Below are positions 27,092 to 35,774 of a DNA stretch of 64,000 nucleotides, in pieces. Every line of letters starts with the position of its first letter. The first letter of the stretch is position 1. Under the pieces are notes generated by a model. The model saw nothing but the letters and a program-made list of their open reading frames with translations, did no database searches and was not told the origin of the DNA. A program made the position numbers and the translations under genes. The DNA comes from VGWB01 sp964480945 (GTDB taxonomy: Bacteria; Bacteroidota; Ignavibacteria; UBA10030), in the NCBI GenBank assembly GCA_964480945.1, contig CAYZRX010000001.1, positions 1-64,000 of the forward strand, read 5' to 3'.

Positions 27092-28578
27092 GGCTCTTCT
27101 CGGGATGAAGCGATGTTCATCGCGAATGGCCATTCAGGGCAGGACGGTATGGTTGACTCCAGTCCCCTCCCATCAAGTTCTCGTACTTGACGTCACTAGA
27201 CGCTTTCGCTCCTCTTTTGGATATATGCCCCACGAACCATACCGGACCGCCTCAACCGGGAATCGACTATCCGTTCCATATCTCTGTTTGCACCGAACTC
27301 TCTTCTCACTCCGACAGAAAACCACCAGGTTGTGATCAGACGGTGCCCTCTTTTGATCGAACCCGTTTCGAAGTGTGCCGGTCTCCAGGTCAGTTTCGAG
27401 ATCGTGGATTGGGAGAAGAACACTTCACTCTCATCCGGTTTACGCGACACTCTTTCGTTCTCTCATCAACTCGAAGTGAGGCTCGAGGGTGCATCGGGGC
27501 GAAGACGGTCAGAGCCGATTGGCACAGGATGGTGAAGAACGATTGCCTATGGTCAAGAGATTCTCTCAGTCTCTCTAGAATTTGGTACCTCAGCGTAGCG
27601 AGTCTTATGTGAGAAATAAGCGTGGCACTTTACTTCAATCGGATCTCGTTGGGCTGGATGTGCGTCAGCGCGAGTGAAAGAAAGGCGACGAGGTTTTTCA
27701 GTCGCTCTACCGTGGTGCGTTGGCTCCTGCGAGCGCGGCCGACCCTTTCATCTCGCGCGAGTATGCCAGGACGTTGAAAGAATACTCGACGAGCTTTTCG
27801 TTCACATCAGTCTTGCGCCAGTTCTTTCGGCGGGAGACCTCTTCAGCGGCAAACTCCGCAGAGGGGGAAGGATGCAACTCGGTTGTAATTGTGGAGGTCG
27901 GTCAATGATCGGTCTTCCGGTCAAAGATCTTGCCGCATCGCCGACTGTCGGGGAAGGATGACAAGAGGATTTGGACTTGCATATGCTATGTCCCACCCTC
28001 GGAGGACAGGAGCAAGCGCTTCGGAAGTGAAGAGGTGTGCGCACTCTGCTCAGGATCTCGCATTGGCCGTTCAGTAAGCTGAGCGATGATGATCCGGGGC
28101 TGAACAGAGAAAAACTGAAATTTGTCCGGGATGGCCAGCCACACGGTTCGCCTCCCGCGGAGAACGCTTCACGCACGGTTGATCCTGGCGGTTGGCCGGC
28201 GTTTCACTGAGGCGCCAGACCCGAGAGCTCCTCGATGTGTGAACGTGGGGGAACTCTTCTTTGCGGCAGATGGCAACTCTGAGCTCCAAGTCAATGTCAC
28301 ACCGATGGACTGCAGCGGCCGGCTGGTCTGACAAATTGCCAGCAGGTTTTTGGGTGTTCACTTTTTCCCTGTTTTGCGAACTCAGGCTGGCGACTTCTCG
28401 CAGGAGAGAATGCTGACGCGGTCTGGTGGTCGAAATGCTTAAGTAATTGCCAAGGCAAAGAGATGGCTCGGAGCGCCTGCATTGGCACGGGACTTGCCAG
28501 AAATGCAGTGAATTATTCAACTCTTGTGGGGTGTTGACAAATTAAGCAGAAGAGTTTGCCAAAACGAATCATCTGACA
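27092..28578. other. Long non-coding region before the cytochrome locus
   Basis: About 1.49 kb where no frame shows a recognisable protein, ribosome binding site or coding character. The last 100 bases hold a sigma-54 promoter and a leader hairpin (AACTCTT 28519-28525 with AAGAGTT 28550-28556). The rest is unexplained. Confidence 0.5.
28483..28498 (+). promoter_or_regulatory. Sigma-54 (-24/-12) promoter of the cytochrome locus
   Basis: TGGCACGGGACTTGCC matches TGGCAC-N5-TTGC with GG and GC exactly 12 bases apart. The expected transcript start is near 28509, about 70 bases before the 13-heme cytochrome gene. Confidence 0.8.
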
Positions 28579-30768
28579 ATGGTCGTACGCAATCCCAAAT
28601 TATTCTTGCCTCTGTCGATTCTCCTGGCTCTTTTCAGTTCGACTCTCTGGGGGCAAACACGCGACGAATGTCTTGCCTGTCACAGTGATCAATCACTCAC
28701 GATGGAAAGAGGCGGGAAGACGGTCTCGCTTTACGTGGATGTCAACGTTTTAGATCATTCTCCGCACAAAAAGCTTGTGTGCGTCGCGTGTCATACGGGA
28801 TTCGATCCGGAGAACGTCCCTCACAAAGAGAAGATCGAGCCAGTCAATTGCCGGACTTGTCACAAGGATGCACCGCTCAAGCATCCATTTCATCCCCAGA
28901 TGGTCCGGGCCAGCGGATCCGATGGTACGCCCGATGTCTCGTGCAAGAACTGCCATGGCACTCACGACGTGCTCTCGCCGCACGAGCCCGGTTCCAAGCT
29001 GTCGTTTGTCAAGCTCCCTGAATTCTGCGGCTCCTGTCATCGTGAGGTCGAGCAGACCTTCCTTCACTCCGATCACGGCAAAGCGCTCGCGGCAGGCTTG
29101 AAGGTGGCTCCGAATTGCATCACCTGTCATCAGAGCTCCATCGCCCGGACGAGCGCGACGCAGGATTCCACACAGCTGAAGATTGCGCAAGAGAAGCTGT
29201 GTCTATCATGTCATCTCGATGATCCGAATGTTCGGGCCCGAGTTCCCGAGAGTGCCGGGTTCATAGCCTCGTACGAGACCAGCGTTCATGGAGCCGCCTT
29301 GAGCAAAGGCAATGGGAAGGCGGCAAATTGCGTCGATTGTCACGGCAGCCACTCAATGAAGAAGGCGGCCGACCCTGCTTCCAGCGTAAACAAGTTAAAC
29401 ATCCCTCAGACCTGCTCGAAGTGCCACGCAAGCATTGCGGAGCAGTACAAATCCAGCGTCCATGGGAAAGCTCTCGCCGAGGGGGTCAGTGTAGCTCCCG
29501 TCTGCACTGGTTGTCATGGGGAGCATGACATCCTGGGGCATACCAATCCGCAGTCACCTGTAGCTGCGCGGAATATTTCCGCGCGCGTCTGCTCGCCGTG
29601 TCACAGCTCAGTTAGGCTCAGCGAGAAATTCGGTCTCCGCAGTGATCGATTTCAGAGTTACGAGGACAGCTATCATGGTCTGGCAAGCAGGGCCGGCGAC
29701 GTGGAGGTAGCGAACTGTGCGAGCTGCCACGGCGTGCATGACATCAGGCCATCCAGTGATCCGACATCAAGTGTCAATAAGAAGAACCTCGCGAAAACGT
29801 GTGGAAAGTGCCATCCCGGGGCCAACGAGAATTTCACCAAGGGTTCCGTTCACGTGATTGCTACCGCCAGGCACGAAGAGGTGCTCTACTACGTATCGAA
29901 CGCTTACATCATTTTGATTGTGGTTCTGATCGGTGGAATGTTTTTCCACAACCTTCTGGACTTTGTCAAGAAATCGAGGAAGCAGCTGATGTACCGTCGC
30001 GGCCTGATACCGCGGCCGCCGGTGGCGCATCGACTTTACCTGCGCATGTCGCTCAATGAGCGCATCCAGCATGCGACGCTCCTCGTCAGTTTCATCACGC
30101 TCGTCCTGACCGGGTTCGCGCTGAAGTTTCCGGATGCGTGGTGGGTGGAACCCGTGCGGAATATTAGTCCGGTGATGTTCGATCTGCGCGGCATCATGCA
30201 TCGCGTGGCGGCCGTTCTCATGGTGGCGGCGGGCCTCTATCATCTCTACTACGTTTTCTTCGTGCCGAGGGGGAAGCAGCTCATGCGTGATTTGCTTCCC
30301 TCCCTGCAGGACGTTTCAGATGCTGTCGCTGTCATGAAGTACAACTTCGGATTCTCGAACGAGAAACCCCAGTTCGGTCGTTTCAGCTACATTGAGAAAA
30401 GCGAGTACTGGGCGCTGGTGTGGGGGACCATCGTTATGGGCGTGACGGGTACGATCCTCTGGTTTGACAACACGTTCCTGGGGCTCTTGACCAAGCTCTG
30501 GTGGGACGTCGCACAGACGATCCACTACTACGAGGCATGGCTTGCGACCCTTGCGATCATCGTGTGGCATTTCTACTACGTTATCTTCAACCCGGACATT
30601 TATCCCCTCAATCTTGCCTTTTGGAAAGGGACCCTGACGGAGGAGGAGATGGAAGAGGAGCATCCGCTCGAGCTGGAACGCTTCCGGCGGGGGGAGATCG
30701 AAGAAGCAATGGTCGAGGAGGAAAAGGATCGCAAAGTTCGCGAGAGCGAAACGATCGATCACTCGTAA
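28579..30768 (+). CDS. Fused 13-heme cytochrome c / membrane cytochrome b
   Basis: A 729-residue protein. Signal peptide: residues 1-25 (LFLPLSILLALFSSTLWGQ). The periplasmic part has 13 CxxCH motifs, from CLACH to CGKCH, in repeats of the form CHG-x-HD-(I/V)-L. A membrane segment near 440-460 leads to a b-type domain of the FdnI/HydC kind with four helices and paired histidines (ERIQHATLL, GIMHRVAAVLMVAAGLYHLYY, TIHYYEAW ... WHFYY). The layout resembles CbcL of Geobacter, an inner-membrane quinol-oxidising cytochrome. The C-terminus is acidic and cytoplasmic. It is the first gene of the locus. Confidence 0.9.
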   Translation: MVVRNPKLFLPLSILLALFSSTLWGQTRDECLACHSDQSLTMERGGKTVSLYVDVNVLDHSPHKKLVCVACHTGFDPENVPHKEKIEPVNCRTCHKDAPLKHPFHPQMVRASGSDGTPDVSCKNCHGTHDVLSPHEPGSKLSFVKLPEFCGSCHREVEQTFLHSDHGKALAAGLKVAPNCITCHQSSIARTSATQDSTQLKIAQEKLCLSCHLDDPNVRARVPESAGFIASYETSVHGAALSKGNGKAANCVDCHGSHSMKKAADPASSVNKLNIPQTCSKCHASIAEQYKSSVHGKALAEGVSVAPVCTGCHGEHDILGHTNPQSPVAARNISARVCSPCHSSVRLSEKFGLRSDRFQSYEDSYHGLASRAGDVEVANCASCHGVHDIRPSSDPTSSVNKKNLAKTCGKCHPGANENFTKGSVHVIATARHEEVLYYVSNAYIILIVVLIGGMFFHNLLDFVKKSRKQLMYRRGLIPRPPVAHRLYLRMSLNERIQHATLLVSFITLVLTGFALKFPDAWWVEPVRNISPVMFDLRGIMHRVAAVLMVAAGLYHLYYVFFVPRGKQLMRDLLPSLQDVSDAVAVMKYNFGFSNEKPQFGRFSYIEKSEYWALVWGTIVMGVTGTILWFDNTFLGLLTKLWWDVAQTIHYYEAWLATLAIIVWHFYYVIFNPDIYPLNLAFWKGTLTEEEMEEEHPLELERFRRGEIEEAMVEEEKDRKVRESETIDHS

Positions 30769-30778
30769 GGAGAGATGG

Positions 30779-32875
30779 GTGGTTGACGAAGGCAAAAGAA
30801 GGAGGAAGCGAGGCGTGACCGGACTCTCACGGGCGAATCGTTCCGGGTGGATTCGCGTCCTTGGCATGTTGGTCGCTCTGCTCGGATGGAGTGTCGTCCC
30901 CTCGCGAGCGCAGGAGAACAGCGACTGCTTCTCTTGCCATGGCGATCGTACGCTCACCGGGACTCGGAACGGCAGGACGATTTCGGTCTTTGTCGACGAG
31001 AAGAAATTCGGCGAGTCGATCCACGCGTCCCTTACCTGCGTTTCGTGTCATGCCGACCTGGAGGGGAAGGAACTCCCACACGCAGAGGATCTTGCGAGCG
31101 TCAACTGCGGAGTGTGCCACTCGGCCGAGCAGGAACTCCATTCAAAGTCGCTGCACGGAAAGGCGATCGAGCGCGGCGATCCGTTGGCTCCACGCTGCAG
31201 AGACTGTCACGGCACCCACGACATCCTGCCCGCAAGCAATCCACGGTCGACAATTGCGCTCCTGAACATTCCCGGTCTCTGCGGCAAGTGCCATCGGGAA
31301 GGCGCGCCTGTTCAGCGGCAGCGCTCGATTCCCCAGGACAGCATCCTCGAGAACTACTCCGAAAGCATTCATGGCCAGGGTTTGCTGCTCAAGGGGCTCA
31401 TCGTCGCCCCCACGTGTGTGACGTGCCACACGGCGCATTCGATCCTCCCCCATACGGATCCCTCTTCGACGATCGCACGGAACAATATCGCCGCGACATG
31501 CACGAAATGCCACGCGCAGATCGAGTTCGTCCACCGAAAGATTATTCGAGGCGAGTTGTGGGAAAAGCAGGCGCATGTGCTACCGGCCTGTGTCGATTGC
31601 CATCAGCCGCACAAGATCCGGAAGGTGTACTACACCCAAGGGATGGCAGATAAGGACTGCTTGACGTGCCATGAGAAGAGAGATCTCGTCTCGTCGAAGG
31701 ATGGGAGTTCGCTTTTTGTGCGAGCAGAGGAACTGGCTTCCTCTCAGCACGCGAAGGTATCGTGCAGCCAATGCCACTCGGAGGTCAATGCTTCGCGCGT
31801 CCGGCCGTGTGAGACCATCACGAAGAAGGTCGACTGCACGGCGTGCCACGCGGAGATCGGCCAGGAGTTCCAGAGGAGCACGCACGGACAGATGATGGCG
31901 AAGAACGATCCCAACGCACCAACCTGCAAGGAATGCCACGGCATGCATGGGGTGCTCGGGAAGCTCGATCCGAAGTCAGGGACGTTTCCGACGAACGTGC
32001 CGCTGTTATGCGCTCGCTGCCATCGGGAGGGGGAGAAGGCGGCCGTTCGATATACGGGTGATCAACACGAGATTATTCAGCACTACACGGAGAGCATCCA
32101 CGGGAAAGGATTGATGAAGAGCGGGCTCACCGTGACGGCGATGTGCACGAACTGCCATACCGCGCACGATGTGCTGCCGAGGAGCGACACGGCGTCCAGC
32201 GTCAACCCGAAAAACCTTCCGGCAACGTGCGGTCGATGTCATCACGGCATAGAGGAACAGTTCGAGCGGAGCGTCCATTCTATCAATTTTGGCATGAATG
32301 ACAAGCCGAAGCCCGTCTGCAACGACTGCCACACCGCCCACACCATTCGCCGGGCAGACGAGGCCGGATTCAAGCTCGAGATCATGACCCAATGCGGCAG
32401 ATGTCACGAAGCGATCGCGAAGACCTATTTCGATACCTATCACGGCAAGGTCTCGCAGCTCGGTTACACGAAGACGGCAAAGTGCTATGACTGCCATGGA
32501 GCGCACGACATTCTTCCGGTAACGGATCCGCGGTCGCACCTAAGCCGTGAGAACGTCGTTGCGACGTGTCAGAAGTGCCATCCTGGGGCGACCCGTCGAT
32601 TTGCCGGGTATCTCACGCACGCGACGCACCATGATCCGGAAAAGTATCCGTTTCTCTTCTGGACCTTCTGGGGGATGACGTCTCTCCTGATCGGCACCTT
32701 TGTCCTCGGCGGCGTTCACACACTGCTTTGGCTGCCGCGAGCGCTTCAAATGCGCAAGAGAAATCGCCAGAAACCTTCACAATCAAAAACACCACCTGAT
32801 GCAGACAACGGTCCCGATCGATCCGACGACGGGGGCAAGAACGACTCCGGAGACGAGGCCGACAGTGCAGCTTGA
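30779..32875 (+). CDS. 19-heme membrane-anchored cytochrome c
   Basis: A 698-residue protein with 19 CxxCH motifs, from CFSCH (about residue 50) to CQKCH (about 600). A basic N-terminus precedes a signal sequence (VLGMLVALLGWSVVPSRAQ). A single C-terminal membrane helix (LFWTFWGMTSLLIGTFVLGG) anchors it to the inner membrane with the hemes in the periplasm. The repeats match those of the preceding fused cytochrome. The gene begins with GTG, with AAGGAG six bases upstream, and overlaps the following b-type gene. Together they look like a split counterpart of the fused protein at 28579. Confidence 0.9.
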   Translation: MVDEGKRRRKRGVTGLSRANRSGWIRVLGMLVALLGWSVVPSRAQENSDCFSCHGDRTLTGTRNGRTISVFVDEKKFGESIHASLTCVSCHADLEGKELPHAEDLASVNCGVCHSAEQELHSKSLHGKAIERGDPLAPRCRDCHGTHDILPASNPRSTIALLNIPGLCGKCHREGAPVQRQRSIPQDSILENYSESIHGQGLLLKGLIVAPTCVTCHTAHSILPHTDPSSTIARNNIAATCTKCHAQIEFVHRKIIRGELWEKQAHVLPACVDCHQPHKIRKVYYTQGMADKDCLTCHEKRDLVSSKDGSSLFVRAEELASSQHAKVSCSQCHSEVNASRVRPCETITKKVDCTACHAEIGQEFQRSTHGQMMAKNDPNAPTCKECHGMHGVLGKLDPKSGTFPTNVPLLCARCHREGEKAAVRYTGDQHEIIQHYTESIHGKGLMKSGLTVTAMCTNCHTAHDVLPRSDTASSVNPKNLPATCGRCHHGIEEQFERSVHSINFGMNDKPKPVCNDCHTAHTIRRADEAGFKLEIMTQCGRCHEAIAKTYFDTYHGKVSQLGYTKTAKCYDCHGAHDILPVTDPRSHLSRENVVATCQKCHPGATRRFAGYLTHATHHDPEKYPFLFWTFWGMTSLLIGTFVLGGVHTLLWLPRALQMRKRNRQKPSQSKTPPDADNGPDRSDDGGKNDSGDEADSAA

Positions 32876-33716
32876 GCCTGCAGAAGCGACAGGCAGGCAG
32901 TACGAGCGTTTCAAGAGGCTCAATCGGATCCTGCACGTGATCATGATCATCAGCTTCATAAGCCTCGCGCTGACCGGCATGACACTGAAGTTCTCGTACA
33001 CCGGTTGGGCGGTGATTCTGTCGCACATCTTTGGTGGGTTCGAGTCGGCAGGCTATATTCATCGCGTTGCGGCTGTGTTCATGATCAGTATCTTCATCGC
33101 CCATTTTGTCGACCTCGTCAGAATGAAGCGACGGACCTCCAAGACCTGGCGGAAGTTCCTCTTCAACCCAGATTCAATGATCTTCAACAAGAAGGATCTT
33201 CAGGATTTCGTCGGCAACATCAAGTGGTTTCTGGGCCAGGGACCACGGCCGCAGTACGGTCGGTGGACCTACTGGGAGAAGTTCGACTACTTCGCCGTCT
33301 TCTGGGGAATTGCCGTGATCGGATCGACGGGGCTCATGCTCTGGTTCCCCGAGTTCTTCACGCATTTCTTCCCGGGCTGGTTCATCAACGTGGCCACGAT
33401 CATTCACAGTGACGAGGCCCTTCTGGCGGTGGGGTTCATATTCACGGTTCATTTCTTTAACACGCACCTGCGACCCGAGAAATTTCCGATGGATATTGTG
33501 ATCTTCACCGGTCAGATGACTCTTGAAGAGCTTGAGAGAGATAAGCCGGCTGAGTACGAGGCCCTGAAGAAAGCCGGGAAGCTTGAGGAGTATTTGGTTG
33601 AACCCTATCCATCGATCCTCATTCGTGGTGTCCGAGTGTTTGGCTGGCTCGCGCTGGCAACGGGGTTCAGCATCGTCGTCTGGATCATCTACGCGATGTT
33701 GTTCGCCTATAGATAA
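32799..33716 (+). CDS. Membrane b-type cytochrome, partner of the 19-heme protein
   Basis: A 305-residue membrane protein with four helices of the FdnI/HydC type and conserved histidines in NRILHVIMI, YIHRVAAVFMISIFIAHF, TIIHSDEALL and FTVHFFNTH. It is paralogous to the C-terminal half of the 28579 product, down to the tail (RPEKFPMDIVIFTGQMTLEE versus NPDIYPLNLAFWKGTLTEEE). It should exchange electrons between menaquinol and the 19-heme cytochrome. Start 32799 overlaps the upstream gene by 77 bases; a GTG at 32865 preceded by GAGG is an equally possible start. A final helix near the C-terminus adds a fifth segment. Confidence 0.85.
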   Translation: MQTTVPIDPTTGARTTPETRPTVQLEPAEATGRQYERFKRLNRILHVIMIISFISLALTGMTLKFSYTGWAVILSHIFGGFESAGYIHRVAAVFMISIFIAHFVDLVRMKRRTSKTWRKFLFNPDSMIFNKKDLQDFVGNIKWFLGQGPRPQYGRWTYWEKFDYFAVFWGIAVIGSTGLMLWFPEFFTHFFPGWFINVATIIHSDEALLAVGFIFTVHFFNTHLRPEKFPMDIVIFTGQMTLEELERDKPAEYEALKKAGKLEEYLVEPYPSILIRGVRVFGWLALATGFSIVVWIIYAMLFAYR

Positions 33717-33815
33717 TTCCTTTGAAATTCCCTATATTCGTCCCTCGTGGGGCTGGAGCGGAGAGGGGCCGTTGGGGACAGTTGCGCGGATGCGGTGGAA
33801 ACAAGCAACCGATCT

Positions 33816-35309
33816 ATGAAACGGATCTTTCCAGAGTCTTTCTATAACGTTCTCACGCTCGTTGGGGCTGCCCTCTCGGCTGTAAGCTTTGGGTTGATTC
33901 TGTTCCTCATCCTGCTCGAGTCGGTCGCCGAGAAGCCGAAGCCCTACATGGGCATCATCGCGTTCGTTGTCCTCCCGGTTTTCCTTCTCCTGGGTCTGAT
34001 CCTCATCGTTGCCGGCATTCTCCGAGAGCATAGAAGAGCGCGCGCGGGCAAGCCGCACGGGCTTCATCTCCCCCAGATGGATCTCAACAATCCGCGTCAT
34101 CGAACTGCTTTTCTGGCTTTCGCCATCGGCGCGATTGTGCTTCTCGGCTTTTCGGCGTTCAGCAGCTACAAGGCGTACGAGCACACCGATTCTGATCAGT
34201 TCTGCGGGGAAGTGTGTCACAGTGTGATGGAGCCGGAGTATACCGCGTATCAGTTTTCTCCGCACGCTCGCGTCGGCTGCGTGCAGTGCCATATCGGTCC
34301 CGGCGCGGGGTGGTTTGTGCGTTCGAAGCTGTCCGGAACGTACCAAGTCTATGCCGTAACGTTCAACAAATATCCTCGCCCGATTCCCACGCCGATCGAG
34401 AACCTCCGCCCGGCTCAGGAAACCTGCGAACAATGTCACTGGCCGAAGCATTTTTTCAGCGAAAAACTGCTGGAGAATACGTACTTTCTCTCCGATGAAA
34501 GAAACACGCGGTGGTCGCTCGATCTGCTGGTCAAGATCGGTGGTGGCAACATCGAAGCGGGTCCCACGTCAGGGATCCACTGGCACATGAACATCGCCAA
34601 TGAGCTGACGTACATAGCCATTGATTCGCAGCGCCAGGTCATCCCCTGGATTCGATCACGCACGCCCGACGGGAAGGTCACGACGTACCGCAGCACCGAG
34701 AACGCGATCAGTGATCAGGGTCTTCAGAAGTACAAGATGCGTCGGATGGACTGCATCGACTGCCATAATCGGCCGACGCACATTTACCATCCGCCGGCAA
34801 GATCGATTAACCATGTCATGTCGTTGGGCTGGATCGATCCGCAGCTTCCCAGTGTCAAGAGTGTCTGTGTCGATGCCCTTGAATATCCCTACACGTCGAA
34901 GGAAGCCGGGCTCGACAGCATCAAGCTGGTGATCGAGGACTTCTATCGGACAAATTATCCGACCGTTGCGGCCGCCCAGAAAGCGGCGATTGACCGGACG
35001 GTCTCCGAGGTCCGGCGGATCTACGCTCGCAACTACTTTCCCGAAATGCGCGTGAGCTGGAGGCGTTTCCCGGACAACATTGGGCACCTCTACTATCCTG
35101 GCTGCTTTCGCTGCCACGACGGGAAGCATGTTGACGAGGAGGGAAAGGTCCTCTCGCGGGACTGCAATGTCTGCCACACGATTCTCGCGCAGAAGTTTGA
35201 CAAAGGAGGTCTTCGGCTATCGCTGGAGGGAGTGGAGTACCGCCATCCCGTTGACATCGGAGAGGCCTGGAAACAAATGAACTGCAGTGATTGCCACAAC
35301 AGTCAGTGA
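33816..35309 (+). CDS. ImcH-like NapC/NirT family cytochrome (seven hemes)
   Basis: A 497-residue inner-membrane cytochrome. Three hydrophobic segments (about residues 10-32, 44-66 and 93-112) precede the heme part. Heme motifs are CGEVCH (a C-x3-CH form), CVQCH, CEQCH, CIDCH, CFRCH, CNVCH and CSDCH. The first two lie in the NapC/NirT signature CHSVMEPEYTAYQFSPHARV. Three membrane helices with seven hemes is the layout reported for ImcH of Geobacter, which passes quinone-pool electrons to periplasmic cytochromes at high potential. The Rieske gene follows after nine bases. The start at 33816 is preferred over 33747, although the ribosome binding site is weak. Confidence 0.88.
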   Translation: MKRIFPESFYNVLTLVGAALSAVSFGLILFLILLESVAEKPKPYMGIIAFVVLPVFLLLGLILIVAGILREHRRARAGKPHGLHLPQMDLNNPRHRTAFLAFAIGAIVLLGFSAFSSYKAYEHTDSDQFCGEVCHSVMEPEYTAYQFSPHARVGCVQCHIGPGAGWFVRSKLSGTYQVYAVTFNKYPRPIPTPIENLRPAQETCEQCHWPKHFFSEKLLENTYFLSDERNTRWSLDLLVKIGGGNIEAGPTSGIHWHMNIANELTYIAIDSQRQVIPWIRSRTPDGKVTTYRSTENAISDQGLQKYKMRRMDCIDCHNRPTHIYHPPARSINHVMSLGWIDPQLPSVKSVCVDALEYPYTSKEAGLDSIKLVIEDFYRTNYPTVAAAQKAAIDRTVSEVRRIYARNYFPEMRVSWRRFPDNIGHLYYPGCFRCHDGKHVDEEGKVLSRDCNVCHTILAQKFDKGGLRLSLEGVEYRHPVDIGEAWKQMNCSDCHNSQ

Positions 35310-35318
35310 GGAATACCT

Positions 35319-35774
35319 GTGACTGAGAACGGAACCGGCCAATACGAGAAGAGCAAGCGGGACTTTCTGAAGTACATTCTGGGAGGGAGTTTCATCGCGT
35401 GGCTTGCTGCTGTTCTCTACCCTGTTCTGGCGTATCTTAAGCCTCCGAAACAGGGGGAGGTAGAGGTGACGAGCGTCAAGGCCGGCAAGGTGACTGAGTA
35501 TGCGAAGGACAGCGGGACGATCATACGGTTCGGCAACAGACCGGTCATCCTCATCCGGACCTCTTCGGGGGAATTCCGTGCGTTCTCGGCGACGTGTACC
35601 CACCTCGACTGCACGGTCCAATACCGGAAAGACATGGGATTGATCTGGTGCGCGTGCCACAACGGAAAGTATGATTTAACCGGTCGCAACATCTCTGGTC
35701 CGCCGCCGCGGCCGTTGGATCCCTACCGGGTCGTTATTCAGGGCGAGGACGTGTTCATCTCGAAAAACGCATGA
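35319..35774 (+). CDS. petC: Rieske [2Fe-2S] protein
   Basis: A 151-residue membrane-anchored Rieske protein. The N-terminal helix (about 17-38) follows a Tat-like KSKRDFLKY motif in which the twin arginine is Lys-Arg. The cluster ligands are Cys93 and His95 (CTHLDC) and Cys111 and His114 (CACH), with Cys98 and Cys113 able to form the family disulfide. It accepts electrons from quinol at the Qo site of the cytochrome b encoded next, whose ATG overlaps its stop (ATGA). It starts with GTG. The gene name follows the cytochrome b6/Rieske convention. Confidence 0.93.
   Translation: MTENGTGQYEKSKRDFLKYILGGSFIAWLAAVLYPVLAYLKPPKQGEVEVTSVKAGKVTEYAKDSGTIIRFGNRPVILIRTSSGEFRAFSATCTHLDCTVQYRKDMGLIWCACHNGKYDLTGRNISGPPPRPLDPYRVVIQGEDVFISKNA

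Noticed and set aside
27187..27612. 141-codon plus-strand frame in the long non-coding region
   Set aside because: Composition is atypical, no ribosome binding site, no recognisable domain.
33747..33790. TGGGGACAGTTGC as a sigma-54 promoter before the ImcH-like gene
   Set aside because: The GG-to-GC distance is 10, not 12, which sigma-54 does not tolerate.
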